From contig JARZZO010000010.1 in assembly GCA_030544215.1 (NCBI GenBank), positions 54,663,564 to 54,727,563 of the forward strand: a DNA stretch of 64,000 nt, read 5' to 3'. A program made the translations under genes and the position numbers. Under the pieces are notes generated by a model. That model had not been told where the DNA came from. It searched no databases and worked only from the letters and a program-made list of their open reading frames with translations. The first letter of the stretch is position 1; every line of letters starts with the position of its first letter. Positions 1 to 10,871 of the stretch are shown here, piece after piece. The DNA comes from Zantedeschia hybrid cultivar. Its lineage: Eukaryota; Streptophyta; Magnoliopsida; Alismatales; Araceae.

Positions 1-1
1 T

Positions 2-2488
2 TATATCAGGAGATTTATCTCCAATCTATCTGGAAGGTGCAGGCCCTTCTCAAGATTGACGAAGAAAGGAGCCCCATTTATTTGGGACAAAGAATGCCAG
101 AAAGCATTTGATGATATAAAGGAATATCTCCTCAAGCCGCCAGTGCTGGGGGCACCCATAAAGGGTAAACCACTCATACTCTATATCGCAACCTTAGATG
201 CTTCTTTGGGAGCTTTACTGGTGCAAGAAAATGAGGATGGGAAAGAGCAACCGCTCTATTACCTCAGCAGGATGTTGGTGGGTCCTGAACACCGATATAC
301 TCCAACAGAAAAGATGTGCTTGGCACTTATATTCGCCACAAAGAAGCTGAGGCATTATTTGTTGGCACATGAGGTCAAACTCATATCGCGGTTTGATCCG
401 CTAAAATTCATGCTTCGCCAGCCTGTGTTGTCTGGGAGGTTAGGAAAATGGGCCTTACTCCTCATGGAGTTCGATATTACCTTTGTTCCCCAGAGGGCGA
501 TAAAAGGACAAGGTATGGCCGAATTCTTGGCGGCACACCCAATTCCTGAGACTTCCCCTTTGAATAATGAATTGCCGGATGAAGAAGTCTTGCCTGCACA
601 GAAAATACTGGACGTGCAGCAAGCAGAACTAAAGACATGGCAGCTATACTTCGATGGGACCTCGAGAACCATCATGAAGCCGGATGGCACATCGACCACA
701 AAGGCGGGAGCTGGCTTGGTTCTAGTTACCCCGGAAGGTGGGATATTGCATCACTCATGTGCCTTAATGGAATCCCTGACCAATAATGAGGCAGAATATG
801 AAGCTCTAATTGTAGGGCTAGAAATTGCCTTAGAAATAGGCGTCAGATGTATCCAAGTATACGGGGACTCCCTGTTGGTCATCCGACAGATTCTCGGCAT
901 ATTCGAGGTCAGGAAGACCGAATTAATAGCTTATCATGCGTCGACCGTCCGGCTGAGCGAAAAATTCTATACCTTCGTCATAGAACATATCAGAAGAGGC
1001 CAAAATGCCCAGGCCGACGCATTAGCTAAATTAGCGGCCGCGCTTAAGTTACCTCCCGAAGGGGAGACTGAAATAGTGGTGAGAGACAGGAGACTCTTCC
1101 CTACCTCATTGAATGAAGGAGATGGTCCGACAGTATTTGAGATCAATGCACTGGAAGACCATAATACCCAAGGGGAAGATGATTGGCGTGTCCCTATCAC
1201 CAAAATAAAGAATGGCTGGCTCCCCGATAGCAAAGCCGAAAGAATCCAGCTGCTTCGAAGAGCAACTTCATATCAGCTGATAGATGGTGTGCTATATCGC
1301 CTCGTCCCTCAAGACAAAAATGCGGTTCTACTTCGGTGCCTTTCCCCAAGGGAGTCCCGCAAAATAATGAAAGAAGTTCATGCCGGGATGTGCGGAGCTC
1401 ATCAGTCAGGCGCAAAAATGAAGATCAACATCAAAAATAAAGGCTTCTATTGGCCGACCATGTTCGCAGATTGCGAGAAAATGGCGAAAAGCTGCCCTCA
1501 ATGTCAAGCCTACGGACCTATTCCTAGGCGACCTCCCAATTATTTGCACCCGACAACCCCGATATGGCCTTTCGCCCATTGGGGAATAGATGTTGTGGGT
1601 CCATTAACGCCGTCATCCCGAGGGTGTAAATATATTCTTGCCGCAACAGAATATTTTACTCGTTGGGCAGAAGCCATTCCTTTGAAGGAAGTGACCGGCG
1701 AAACGGTATCACGCTTTGTCAGACATAACATCATATACCGGTTCGGAACTCCCAGCCCGATCACATCAGATAATGGCACGCCATTCAAGAATCAAACAGT
1801 ATATAAGATGGCAGCCAAATTTCATATAGACTGGAATGCGTCTTCAGTATATTATCCCCAAGCCAATGGGATGGCAGAAGCCTTCAATAAAACCATGTGT
1901 AAACTTCTGGTGAAGATCAGTGGAGGGCGGAAGCGGGATTGGGATGAGAAGATGCATGAAGCATTATGGGCCTACCGCACTGTCTACAAAACCCCAACGG
2001 GATGCTCCCCATACTCTTTAGTCTATGGAGCAGAAGCCATAATCCCGATAGAGATAGAGCTCGCATCTTATAGGGTCGCCCTGCATTATGGAGTGCAGGA
2101 AAACGACATGAGCGAAACTCAAAGACGCTATGAGGAACTATCGAACCTCGAAGGCGAAAGACTGCAAGCATATCAGCGTCTGCAAATATATCAAGCCCGA
2201 GTGTCTCGCGCATTCGATAAATTGGTGAAAGAAAGAACCTTCAAAAAGGGAGACCTTGTAATGGTCAAGCATAAAGATGTTATGGCCTCTCGGCCCAAAA
2301 ATAAGTTCAAGCCAAACTGGGTTGGACCCTTCATAGTAAGCAGAGTCTACGAAGGCGGTGCTTATAGGCTGGTGGATGAAAAAGGGAATCTAGCCTTCCC
2401 ACCATTGAACGGCCGACATATGAAGTTGTACTACGCTCCGGTGCGTGAGCAACTCGAGCGACAACAGCAACACAAATCGGTGCCGTGA
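2..2488 (+). CDS. pol: Tat-type pol polyprotein, C-terminal part: RNase H, second RNase H, integrase
   Basis: The frame is open from the window edge (no start codon is visible; TTG at 56 is not the true start) to TGA at 2486-2488. The first residues, including SNLSGRCRPFSRL, fit the RT connection region, so the catalytic YxDD lies outside. Numbering from base 56, residues 1-165 are a degenerate RT-linked RNase H. Residues 195-330 are a second RNase H with D in YFDG, E in NNEAEYEAL, D in YGDS and D in QADALA. Residues 435-485 hold the integrase HHCC zinc site. The integrase core has D512, D572 and E608, giving the classical 35-residue D-E spacing. A GPF module (WVGPFIV) lies near the C terminus and no chromodomain follows. 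There is no internal stop, so this is the best-preserved coding region in the window. Confidence 0.93.
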   Translation, partial: YIRRFISNLSGRCRPFSRLTKKGAPFIWDKECQKAFDDIKEYLLKPPVLGAPIKGKPLILYIATLDASLGALLVQENEDGKEQPLYYLSRMLVGPEHRYTPTEKMCLALIFATKKLRHYLLAHEVKLISRFDPLKFMLRQPVLSGRLGKWALLLMEFDITFVPQRAIKGQGMAEFLAAHPIPETSPLNNELPDEEVLPAQKILDVQQAELKTWQLYFDGTSRTIMKPDGTSTTKAGAGLVLVTPEGGILHHSCALMESLTNNEAEYEALIVGLEIALEIGVRCIQVYGDSLLVIRQILGIFEVRKTELIAYHASTVRLSEKFYTFVIEHIRRGQNAQADALAKLAAALKLPPEGETEIVVRDRRLFPTSLNEGDGPTVFEINALEDHNTQGEDDWRVPITKIKNGWLPDSKAERIQLLRRATSYQLIDGVLYRLVPQDKNAVLLRCLSPRESRKIMKEVHAGMCGAHQSGAKMKINIKNKGFYWPTMFADCEKMAKSCPQCQAYGPIPRRPPNYLHPTTPIWPFAHWGIDVVGPLTPSSRGCKYILAATEYFTRWAEAIPLKEVTGETVSRFVRHNIIYRFGTPSPITSDNGTPFKNQTVYKMAAKFHIDWNASSVYYPQANGMAEAFNKTMCKLLVKISGGRKRDWDEKMHEALWAYRTVYKTPTGCSPYSLVYGAEAIIPIEIELASYRVALHYGVQENDMSETQRRYEELSNLEGERLQAYQRLQIYQARVSRAFDKLVKERTFKKGDLVMVKHKDVMASRPKNKFKPNWVGPFIVSRVYEGGAYRLVDEKGNLAFPPLNGRHMKLYYAPVREQLERQQQHKSVP

Positions 2489-2976
2489 AGCCCAATATGT
2501 GTCTCGAAGGACAAAATAATCCGGCAACTCGTCGAGGAATACCGCGCAAAAGCCATCTGCGCCAAGGAAAGCCAATAATGCTCGTGCACGAGCACATAGG
2601 CCCATAAAGCCGCATACTTGTTCCCCGACGGGGGGAGAACTTTCTCGGCCTGCTGAGGGCAGAGATCGAGTTTTCCCACATCCTTACCCAGGGAGGATAT
2701 CAGAGTCGCCAATGACGAACAAACCCTTGGTACCACACTGGTGGTACAATAATGTCCCATCAAGGGCTACGACCGAGGCGACGAGGACGATGACCTCCCG
2801 ACTCGATAAGGAAGTGGGAAAACTTGCTCTTCTGCTCGATGCAGTCTGAGGGAACAATCCCCGTCCCTGTTATACACGATGTAAATATTAGACATATTCT
2901 TGAAAGATGTCATATAATTGTGAGCGATTCACCTCATAAGAAAATATTTTCCTGTCAAGAATATTATGCGACGAAA
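2489..2976 (+). other. Untranslated spacer after pol
   Basis: No convincing ORF was found. The minus-strand ORFs here (for example 2331-2681) overlap the pol frame or lack family features. The stretch joins pol to the repeat zone and probably belongs to the element's 3' untranslated region. Confidence 0.5.
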
Positions 2977-3200
2977 ATTCATATTTCGCCCACGGAAGGC
3001 GTTAAACTCCGGAATTTGCCTACGGAAGGCATTAAATTCCGAAAAATTCATATTTCGCCCACGGAAGGCGTTAAACTCCGGAATTTGCCTACGGAAGGCA
3101 TTAAATTCCAAAAAATTCATATTTCGCCCACGGAAGGCGTTAAATTCCGACATTCGCCGACAAAAGGCATTAAACCCCAGAATTTTGCCCCGAGGAGGCA
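2977..3200 (+). repeat. 69-bp tandem repeat, about three copies
   Basis: The phrase ATTCATATTTCGCCCACGG starts at 2977, 3046 and 3115, a 69-bp period. Each unit holds two short inverted cores, GCCCACGGAAGGC and GCCTACGGAAGGC, separated by TTAAA-rich spacers. Because 69 is divisible by three, each of several frames stays open and gives a repetitive ORF (2966-3289) that I regard as an artefact. The same core recurs in the 44-bp array further right. Confidence 0.85.
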
Positions 3201-3224
3201 TTATGTTCCAAGTCCTCCCTGGGC

Positions 3225-3700
3225 ATACGCCAGTCCCACTGGCACACCATAAAAGGGTCAAGAATTTCCCTACTGCCCGAAGGAGGTAATATATCCTGAA
3301 TCTCCCCTTGGCATAAACTAGTCCCACCGACATACCATGAAGGGGTTCAAGGAAATTCCTTTGCCCCAATAAGGCGTGGAGCCTGAAATTTCTTACTGCC
3401 ACCCCGAGGAAGCGTTATATCCTGAATTTTTCCCTTCACATACTCTAGTCCCACTGGCATGTCACGAAGGGTAAAGATTTTCTCATTCGCCCCTGGGAAG
3501 CAATACGAAAATATCATTCGCGTCCCTGGGAACGTTATACCTCAAAATTCCCCCCGTAAGTTATAGTCCCATCGGCATAACCATATAGTCCCATATGCTA
3601 TAGTCCCATCGGCGTGCCGTAGGCGGTCAAATTCGCTCCAAGGAGATGTTATACCTTGAAATTGACCCTGATACACGCTAGTCCCACTAGTGTGCCTCAA
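3225..3700 (+). repeat. Diverged repeats around the word AGTCCCACTGGCAT
   Basis: Variants of AGTCCCAYYGGCATRCC occur near 3232, 3320, 3446, 3568, 3600 and 3678, interleaved with diverged GCC...GGC cores. The spacing is irregular (about 80-130 bp for most). This looks like an older, decayed version of the neighbouring arrays. No gene is visible. Confidence 0.55.
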
Positions 3701-3710
3701 TGGCCTGGAA

Positions 3711-4372
3711 ATTCATATTTCATATTCGCCTACGGGAGGCTTTATATCCTGGAAATCCATATTTCATATTCGCCTACGGGAGGCTTTATATCCTGGAAAT
3801 CCATATTTCATATTCGCCTACAGGAGGCTTTATATCCTGGAAATTCATATTTCATATTCGCCTACAGGAGGCTTTATATCCTGGAAATTCATATTTCATA
3901 TTCGCCTACGGGAGGCTTTATATCCTGGAAATTCATATTTCATATTCGCCTACGGGAGGCTTTATATCCTGGAAATTCATATTTCATATTCGCCTACGAG
4001 AGGCTTTATATCCTGGAAATTCATATTTCATATTCGCCTACGGGAGGCTTTATATCCTGGAAATTCATATTTCATATTCGCCTACGGGAGGCTTTATATC
4101 CTGGAAATTCATATTTCATATTCGCCTACGGGAGGCTTTATATCCTGGAAATTCATATTTCATATTCGCCTACAGGAGGCTTTATATCCTGGAAATTCAT
4201 ATTTCATATTCGCCTAAATGAGGCTTTATATCCTAAAAATTCATAATTCATATTCGCCTACAGGAGGCTTTATATCCTGGAAATTCATATTTCATATTCG
4301 CCTAAAGGAGGCTTTATATCCTAGAAATTCATAATCCATATTCGCCTACATGAGGTTTTATATCCTGGAATT
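3711..4372 (+). repeat. 44-bp tandem array, about 15 copies
   Basis: The unit runs from ATTCATATTTCATATTCGCC through TACGGGAGGC to TTTATATCCTGGAA, 44 bp in all. Copies are nearly identical from 3711 to about 4200, then decay rightwards. Each has a GCCTACGGGAGGC core that can form a 4-bp stem with a 5-nt loop. Because 44 is not divisible by three, the three frames read the same peptide in rotation, which creates three overlapping repetitive ORFs that are not genes. From 4373 to 4683 there is only decayed repeat, AT-rich sequence and a poly-A run near 4577. Confidence 0.93.
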
Positions 4373-4683
4373 CATACTCGCCTGCAGGAGACATCGAATC
4401 CTGAAATTCATGCTTCACCCACGAGGAGCGTTAAACCATATATAACCCTCTTCGTATACCCATATCATATCAGGTTCCCATATTGCATACTCCCCTAATA
4501 ACTGTTGGTTCAGTTATGGTATATATTCGTATTTAATAATAGTTGTATATTTAATAGTAGTTAGAACTTATGTGCCAAAAAAAAAAAAAAAGAGATGGGG
4601 CTTAAAAAGCGAGGTGCCCCGACGGACTTAACCGGTCTCATCCATATCGGGATCGACTAAGGGTAAAAAGGTCTTATACCCAA

Positions 4684-4813
4684 CTAAGGTGAAAACCCGG
4701 AAGGGCGCCTTAGGCAAAATCGGGTAACCCCGCTGCATGAAAACCCGCAAGGGCGTGCAGGCAAAAATAAGAGGGGGCTAGTGTTGGTGAAAACCCGAAA
4801 GGGCGCTGGCATT
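4684..4813 (+). ncRNA. Three matching GNRA-capped RNA hairpins
   Basis: Three hairpins share one design: an outer stem, an AAAA bulge on the 5' side, a CCC/GGG inner stem and a GNRA tetraloop. Hairpin 1 pairs 4684-4691 with 4706-4713 and has loop GGAA. Hairpin 2 pairs 4733-4739 with 4754-4760 and has loop GCAA. Hairpin 3 pairs 4782-4789 with 4804-4811 and has loop GAAA. The outer stems differ in sequence but stay paired, with several G-U pairs that work only in plus-strand RNA. They lie between pol and the antisense gene, so they would be carried in genomic sense RNA. A role in packaging, dimerisation or RNA stability is speculation. Confidence 0.7.
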
Positions 4814-4983
4814 GGTTTAAAAAAAAAAAAAAGGAAGAAGATGAATACCATTTCCAACTAAAAACCCTTCATATAGATGACCGCAAAGTGGAAGCCCGAG
4901 ACAAACCCTCGGGGTAACTCAAAAATGCGTTTCAGAATGAAACAATGCCAAGGTCAAAAAAGGGGGGAAGGGAGCCCCGACAG

Positions 4984-7900
4984 CTAGTCCCGAGTCGGAG
5001 TCGGCTCCCGCACCACCAAAGCCTGCGAGGCGTCCAATAAAAGACGGAGAGCCTCAACCCTGTCCACCGACGCGTCTCGCTCTCGGGTGAGTTCGTCCAG
5101 ACGGCGGTCGAGGGTCGCCACTTGCTCGACGCCCTCTTCCAAGCCCTTCTCCAATTCTTCTAGCTGAAGACGGAGAGCGGAGACTTGGGACCTCGCTTCG
5201 GCAATGCTGGAATCTAAAGTCTCTCTGTCTGCTCTGAGTTCAGAAACCTCTGCAGTTCGAGCGGCGACATCTTTGAGAGCGGACTCCAACTCAGCCCGCA
5301 GCTGAGCTCGTTGGGCAGCGTGTGCGGCAGAGTCATCCGGGCCTTCCCCACCTGATAAAACAAAAAAAAGAGAATATTATGAGACCAAAGTTGAAATGAT
5401 AGTGTCGACGAATGATGCCGGCAATGAAATGAAAGAAAAAGGATGTTACCTGGCTCTGTAGTCTCTTCAAGGTGGGGAGGACCCACTTTCCCATCCTTAT
5501 CGGGAGAGGAAAAAAGGGATTCGGTGTCCCCCGAGTGACATGAAGGCGATAACTTGGTGGTGGAGCCGCTCCATGTCGACGAATCTACCCTCCGATCAAA
5601 GGCAAATGGATAAGTGATTTCGGGCTCGCCCTCGTCTCCGGAATAATCGAGCAGCTCGGTCGAAGTATAGGCCGATTCCTCAACCCGAGGAGTCCAGGGA
5701 GTTCCCCCCGAGCAAGAAAGTGGGACGGTGTCCCCTGAACGAGCCGGAGAATCAGGCAGTGAAGCCCTCCAAGCTGCATGATAAAAATGGGGTCAATACC
5801 CGATAATATTTGATGAAGAAACAATAAGAGATAAGAAGCTTCATACCTACCAAGATAGCAATGTCCTCGATGGCTGGGACTTGGCTAAAGCAAATAGGGA
5901 GGGACCTAGCTCTGGCACGTGCCGCTGATGCTGCTAGTCCCTCAATGCCTCCCAAAAGAAGCTCAGGGGCTGATCTGACCCCGTCCCGGCGTTCCCACCT
6001 TTGGGTGGACACAAGGAGGGCATCTGTGCCAGGAGATGAAGACAGGCAAAAGAGACATAGTCAAAAAAAAATGAAGACATAATTTGTGCAGTTTCAAGCA
6101 CGAGGCAAGGGAAATAGGTCTACCGGGCGGTGAAGCCGCGGGCGCTTCCCGGGCAGCCTCAATCTCTGCAGGCTCCCCTTCTGCCGAGGAAATCGCAAGA
6201 GGGGCACCCGAACTATCCTCCGAGCGAGGAGCCACAGAAGGAGAGGCAGCTGTAGTCGGCATCGTTTCAACAACTTCTGTAACACAAAAATTTGATGTTG
6301 GCTGCCAGAAGAGAGTAAAGTAGTTGAAGATGCCATAAAGGCCAAAGCAAATGTAACTTACCCTCGAGTGGAGGACTATCCACTGCAGGGAGAGCAGTCG
6401 AGTCCCCTACCAGGCCCTTCATGAATGAAGAACCTGAATGGCTGGAGGCTGAGCGCATCAGCTCCTCAAAAGTAAAATCTGCATAGGAAAAAGATCAAGA
6501 AAATCAGATCTTGTGCAAGGCAAAAAGCCATGGGGGCTGCGATATGTCGGCAAAAAGCTGTATATTACCGAAACGGCCCTGGTCGTCCAAAAGTTCATGA
6601 TACAATTGGTCGACCAGAGGGACATCCGACCTATAGGGCTCGTAGTCGGCCCAATTGAGGTCCCCCAGCTCCTCGTCGTTGCCCAAGGCAACATTTGCAG
6701 CTATGGCCACATTCTCCTGCAGGAAGCAAAAAGGGAGAACGATTAAAATCGCAGTCACTCCCAGCAAGGGATGAAAACCGACTTGCCAAAATATATATAT
6801 GCATATATCCGCATACCTCCGCAATGGCCGGCGAAGCTATCCGAACGGAATCCTGAGTGGGGGGCTCGGGAACATAGGCCCCTGAAAAATGGGAATAATG
6901 GAAGGTGAGAACCTTCTGAATATGGCAAGAATGGAAATACAAGTATACAAAGATGAGGTGGCCGGTCAGCCCCACCTGTTGTAAGCGGGACTTCGCCGGC
7001 GGCAGGCTCCATAGCCGCCTGAGACTCGTTCTCACCGATAAATTCGCCTTCCTCTGATATAAAGGAGAAAATATGTACAGCATAAGAAGTCATATTCAAA
7101 AGGGGAATTAATCCTCAAAACAAAAGAAACCAGCAAGTTTCTTACCGATAGGCGAAGGTGGCCTCCCGATAGGTGCCGGAGCCGGCGGAGGGGCAGGAGA
7201 CAGTCGGGGCCGAACCGATCGACCCTCCGTCTCTCCTTCGGCCGCTCGCTTCCCCCGAGCTGCTCGCTTCGCCGCGGCCACTAGGAGTTGCATCTCCGAT
7301 GTAGGGCCGATGCTGGCGGAAGGTGCAGCCGCCTCCCCAGCAGGGATATGAGGCCCTCCCTCGGGCGTCTGATGCACGGGAGATCCTCCAGGAGCCGCGG
7401 GCAAGGGAGAGACAACATCTCCTACAAAATAAAGGGATTAAGATAAATGCAATGCACATATACAATAAGAGAAACAATGAAAAATATAGAAATGGAATAC
7501 CTGCTGCGGCAAAAGACCTCGGTGGTTCGGGTATAAGGGAATCAAAAGGCATCCCTAGCTGGGTCGCCGCCTGCCCCATTACCCGCCGTACATCGCCTAC
7601 GGTCTCAGCCCTCAATATCAAGAATGCCTCGCGGCGAGGGCCGAAGCAAGCGAGCATATGGCTGAGATAACATAGCCAATCCTTGGCAGGATCCCTGTTG
7701 AAACTGCCCACGGGCAGTCAGGCACTGTGCTCAAACCTTCTGGGAATCTTGCAGTCTTCCAGGAACTGATGTGTCCAAGTATACCCTGGAGCGGCGAGCT
7801 CATAGAAGCCATCGTCCTCGCCACCCTTCTTCTTCTTCGTCTTCGGCGCCGACGGGCCAGTTCGGCCCTTATATGTATGTCGGCCAAGTCCTTTGGTGGA

Positions 7901-10018
7901 CTTAGCCTGGGAAGAACTCCTCGTCTGCTCGGGATCGGGTCTGAGCCGCAACTCCCCTTGATTTTTATGCCACCAAGCAGCAAAGGAAACGGTCATACCC
8001 CCTTCATGAGTGGGGGGAGGCACTGCCACTGGGCCAAATGAATTTTGATGCTGGAAATAATTCCACCATAGCCGAGCGACAAGATGGCTCTTCCGCTTTT
8101 GATATACCCGGAGCAACTCGGCAAAGGCAAGACTGGAGGGGATCATCTGATCATATTCAAAATTCCGCGCAAAGCGGTTCGGATAATAGGGCTCCAGAGT
8201 GACATCTCGCCCTTTCTTCAATATCAGCAAGGATGGGCGAATACTCAGGGTCCACCCATCTAACACAGCGCCGTTGTGGCCCATACAGCCCGTCCACGGG
8301 TCAAACCAAGCTCGGTCGGCGGCTCCTCCTCTGTCGAGATACGGCCGGAAGTTCCGTGAGGAATGGTCAAAGTCCAGCTTCCGGGAAGAGCCGAAGGGTA
8401 TAAAACTCAAGGCTGCCCGGGCGTAAGAAAGCTGACCCGTCCCCTGGCTAGCGGGCTGGCTTGCCAGTCGGAGCACGGTAGGTAGTAAGGAGTCCATTTC
8501 CCTGCCAAGGGGAGAATAACCCGGAAGCAGGAGCCCCGCCCAGGCGCTGACATAATGAGTGGCCATCACTACTGAACATGAATTCGGGGTAGCCGAGCTG
8601 CAAAGGGCCCCGAAAGAATGATATATACTGGCAAACGCCGCCGGTGCGATAGCAAGACGGGTCCCCGCTGCAAGTCTGGAGGCCGCTAGCAAAACCTCGG
8701 GCCGCAAAGCCCCCTCGTCCCCGTACGGGACAGCAAAAGTGACTAGCCAATAGGCTAGGTAAGCTGCCACGTAAGTAATATCATCGAGGCCCCAGGGATT
8801 CTCGGATTGGTGCTCCAGTACAATGATGATGCCTCTGCGGGGGATGTCCCTGTCTGACAGAATAGAGGGGACCCGTTCATCGAAAATGCTGGCAAAGCCT
8901 CGATGGTAACGGAATGGCCCTCCAAAGAAAAATCTGACCCAGGCAACTGGTGATACCTTCCCCGGGCCGGAAGAACTCCCCCCAGTGGAGGATGAGGCAG
9001 TGCGCTTGGCTTTGGACAAGTCCCGCCATATCTTCAGCAAGTACCTGTAGCAATAGGGGGTAGCATAGTTCCCCGCGCCGTCGGTGGTGCTGCGGTGAAA
9101 CTCATCCAATACTCCCTCCTCATAGGGCTCCCCTACAATCGGCAAACCTGAAATCCGATGTAAGGCCCAGAGGTCGATGGCGGTCTCGCCCTCTGCAGTT
9201 GCGATAGTATTAGTATCGCGGATGTACCGTTCAGCGATCGCCTGGATAAAGCCGTGGTGGCAAGGGTAATCATATTGAGCCGCTGAGACGGCCTCATAAA
9301 TACCGGCTCTGTCAAGGATCGGTCGGTAATGCTTCAAAATATGCAGGAGCCACGCTGTAGCCCCCAGGCGAAAAACATGAGAGCTCCTGATCTGGAGACG
9401 GACATCCCATGCAGGGCGCACGTCCCGGCATATGTCCGATAATAGTATGCTGAAATCGGACGGGTCATGTACAGAACCTTCTTCCGCCTCGGTCAGAAAC
9501 ACCCCCTGAGGGTGTCGAGCGGCTTCAAGGGGACGACTCCCTGCTCTCGTCTACATGGCTGGCGGATAGGTCCTGCTGATATCGTGGACCCGAAGAATAG
9601 CCCGGATGGGCCCCATCTGCTCGGGAGTAGGAAACTCCCACAATCGATCAACGGCAAGAGGGAAAGCCGGATATGAAAAGGGGAGGAGCCCCTCCATATT
9701 ATCCCGATCTAATAAAATGGCACGCTCCAAGTCGCGGCGCTCTGCAGGAGATAGCGGCCTCTCGACCCCATCTTCAATATAGATATATGATTGGAGCAGC
9801 TTGTAGATAGAGAGATCCGAGGGAAGATGCCGGGCGGTTTCGCCACGCAGAAAATAAAAGAATTCCCCGTCTCTGTAGATGCTCTCATAGCAAATGGGGA
9901 CAGCATCTTCGATGGTAATCCGCAAATGTGGCTGAGCCACCCAGCGGAACCCCGCATCTGGATAAGCAATGCCCTCCTCCTGAGGCCCCTCGTGGGGAAA
10001 ATCGCCAAGTGCGGCCAT
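4984..10018 (-). CDS. Antisense ten-exon gene with plant mobile domain (PMD) and C-terminal coiled coil; two in-frame stops
   Basis: Ten exons join in one frame: 10018-7501, 7421-7146, 7053-6976, 6881-6817, 6716-6569, 6478-6362, 6276-6124, 6023-5847, 5773-5450 and 5351-4984. The nine introns are 73-100 bp with GT...AG ends, and the total is 1,408 codons including the final stop. The ATG at 10018 has an in-frame TGA upstream and sits just after a possible splice acceptor. Exon 1 carries a PMD-like fold, with motifs such as AIAERYIRDTNT, ISGLPIVGEPYEEG, DDITYVAAYLAYWLVTF and AAGTRLAIAP. The middle exons are Pro/Ala/Ser-rich and acidic. The last exon is a Glu/Arg/Leu coiled coil (about residues 1300-1390). 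Stops TAG (9551-9553) and TGA (7718-7720) interrupt exon 1, so this copy is probably inactive unless read through. Extra antisense ORFs are known in Tat-type elements; what this one does is unknown. Confidence 0.8.
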
Positions 10019-10171
10019 AATGATGCAGAGGCAGGAGTGTCAACCTGTGAAAAGACAAAGAAAGACATATACATTAAAATAATGCACAAAGCAGAGAATA
10101 CAACTAAATCCCGACGGGAAGTCGGGATAATGCAGTAAAGCTTATATATCGCCAACAAATGGCGAAAATAC

Positions 10172-10590
10172 GGCCAATCCAGAATGTCTCAGGTAGAGCT
10201 CCTGGAAGTGCCCAAACAAAAAAAGGGTAAAGTGTTAATACTAGCACGACACCCATATCATGCCCTCGTATATGTGCCTTAGAGGCGGATACTTGGCCAA
10301 TCCGGGATGTCTCGCATAGAGCTCCCGGAAATGTCGGAAAAAAGGTACTAATATCCTTTGAATAGGAATGACATTATCAGGATTGAGTGACCCGCTCTAT
10401 GCTCCCAACCGATCTCCAAGTCACAAAGGCCAAGAGATATTCGGGACCGAGCAACGTGTCGGACAATCCGATAATGTCAATCTTATGAGGACCCTCCAAG
10501 TCACAAAGGCCAAGAGGATCCGAATATAAAGGAAATTTCATAGCTCCGAACGTCCCCAGAAAGTCGCAAAGTCATAAAGACAAGGCTCCT
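10172..10590 (+). repeat. Short diverged repeats upstream of the antisense gene
   Basis: GGCCAATCC-GATGTCTC-TAGAGCTCC-GAA occurs near 10172 and 10293. TCCAAGTCACAAAGGCCAAG occurs at 10414 and 10494, with a weaker copy near 10557. They sit in the region that should contain the promoter or 5' exon of the antisense gene. No coding sequence is recognised between 10019 and 10969. Confidence 0.6.
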
Positions 10591-10810
10591 GGGGTGACGT
10601 TGGACCACTCGAGTACCAAAGCCCATAGGGTGTCCGAACCCACAAATGGCAAATCGTGCAATTGATTGCACAAAGAATATGGGACAACATTGCTATTTTC
10701 CTAAAAAATCTGCATATGCTCAAACCATATTGAGCAAGATAGGGAGATTAGCAAGATATCGTCAAGGCATGACATGAAAAGAATCCCTCGGGACATATAC
10801 AAAAGAAAAA

Positions 10811-10815
10811 ATATA

Positions 10816-10868
<53 letters not shown>
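10811..10868 (+). repeat. TA dinucleotide microsatellite
   Basis: This is an almost pure (TA)n tract with one interrupting G near its start and one at its end. It creates the repetitive Ile/Tyr ORFs at 10701-11096, which I do not consider genes. Confidence 0.95.

Positions 10869-10871
<3 letters not shown>

Noticed and set aside
3656..4246. Three overlapping ORFs of 173-196 codons in one region
   Set aside because: They are the three frames of one 44-bp repeat reading the same rotated peptide. Nothing supports translation.
3711..4372. Regular repeats resembling a CRISPR array
   Set aside because: The repeats are directly adjacent with no unique spacers, and the context is a plant retrotransposon.
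9551..9553. Programmed stop readthrough in the antisense gene
   Set aside because: The TGA further on and similar TAG codons in unrelated elements are better explained by C-to-T decay. It remains testable in sister copies.
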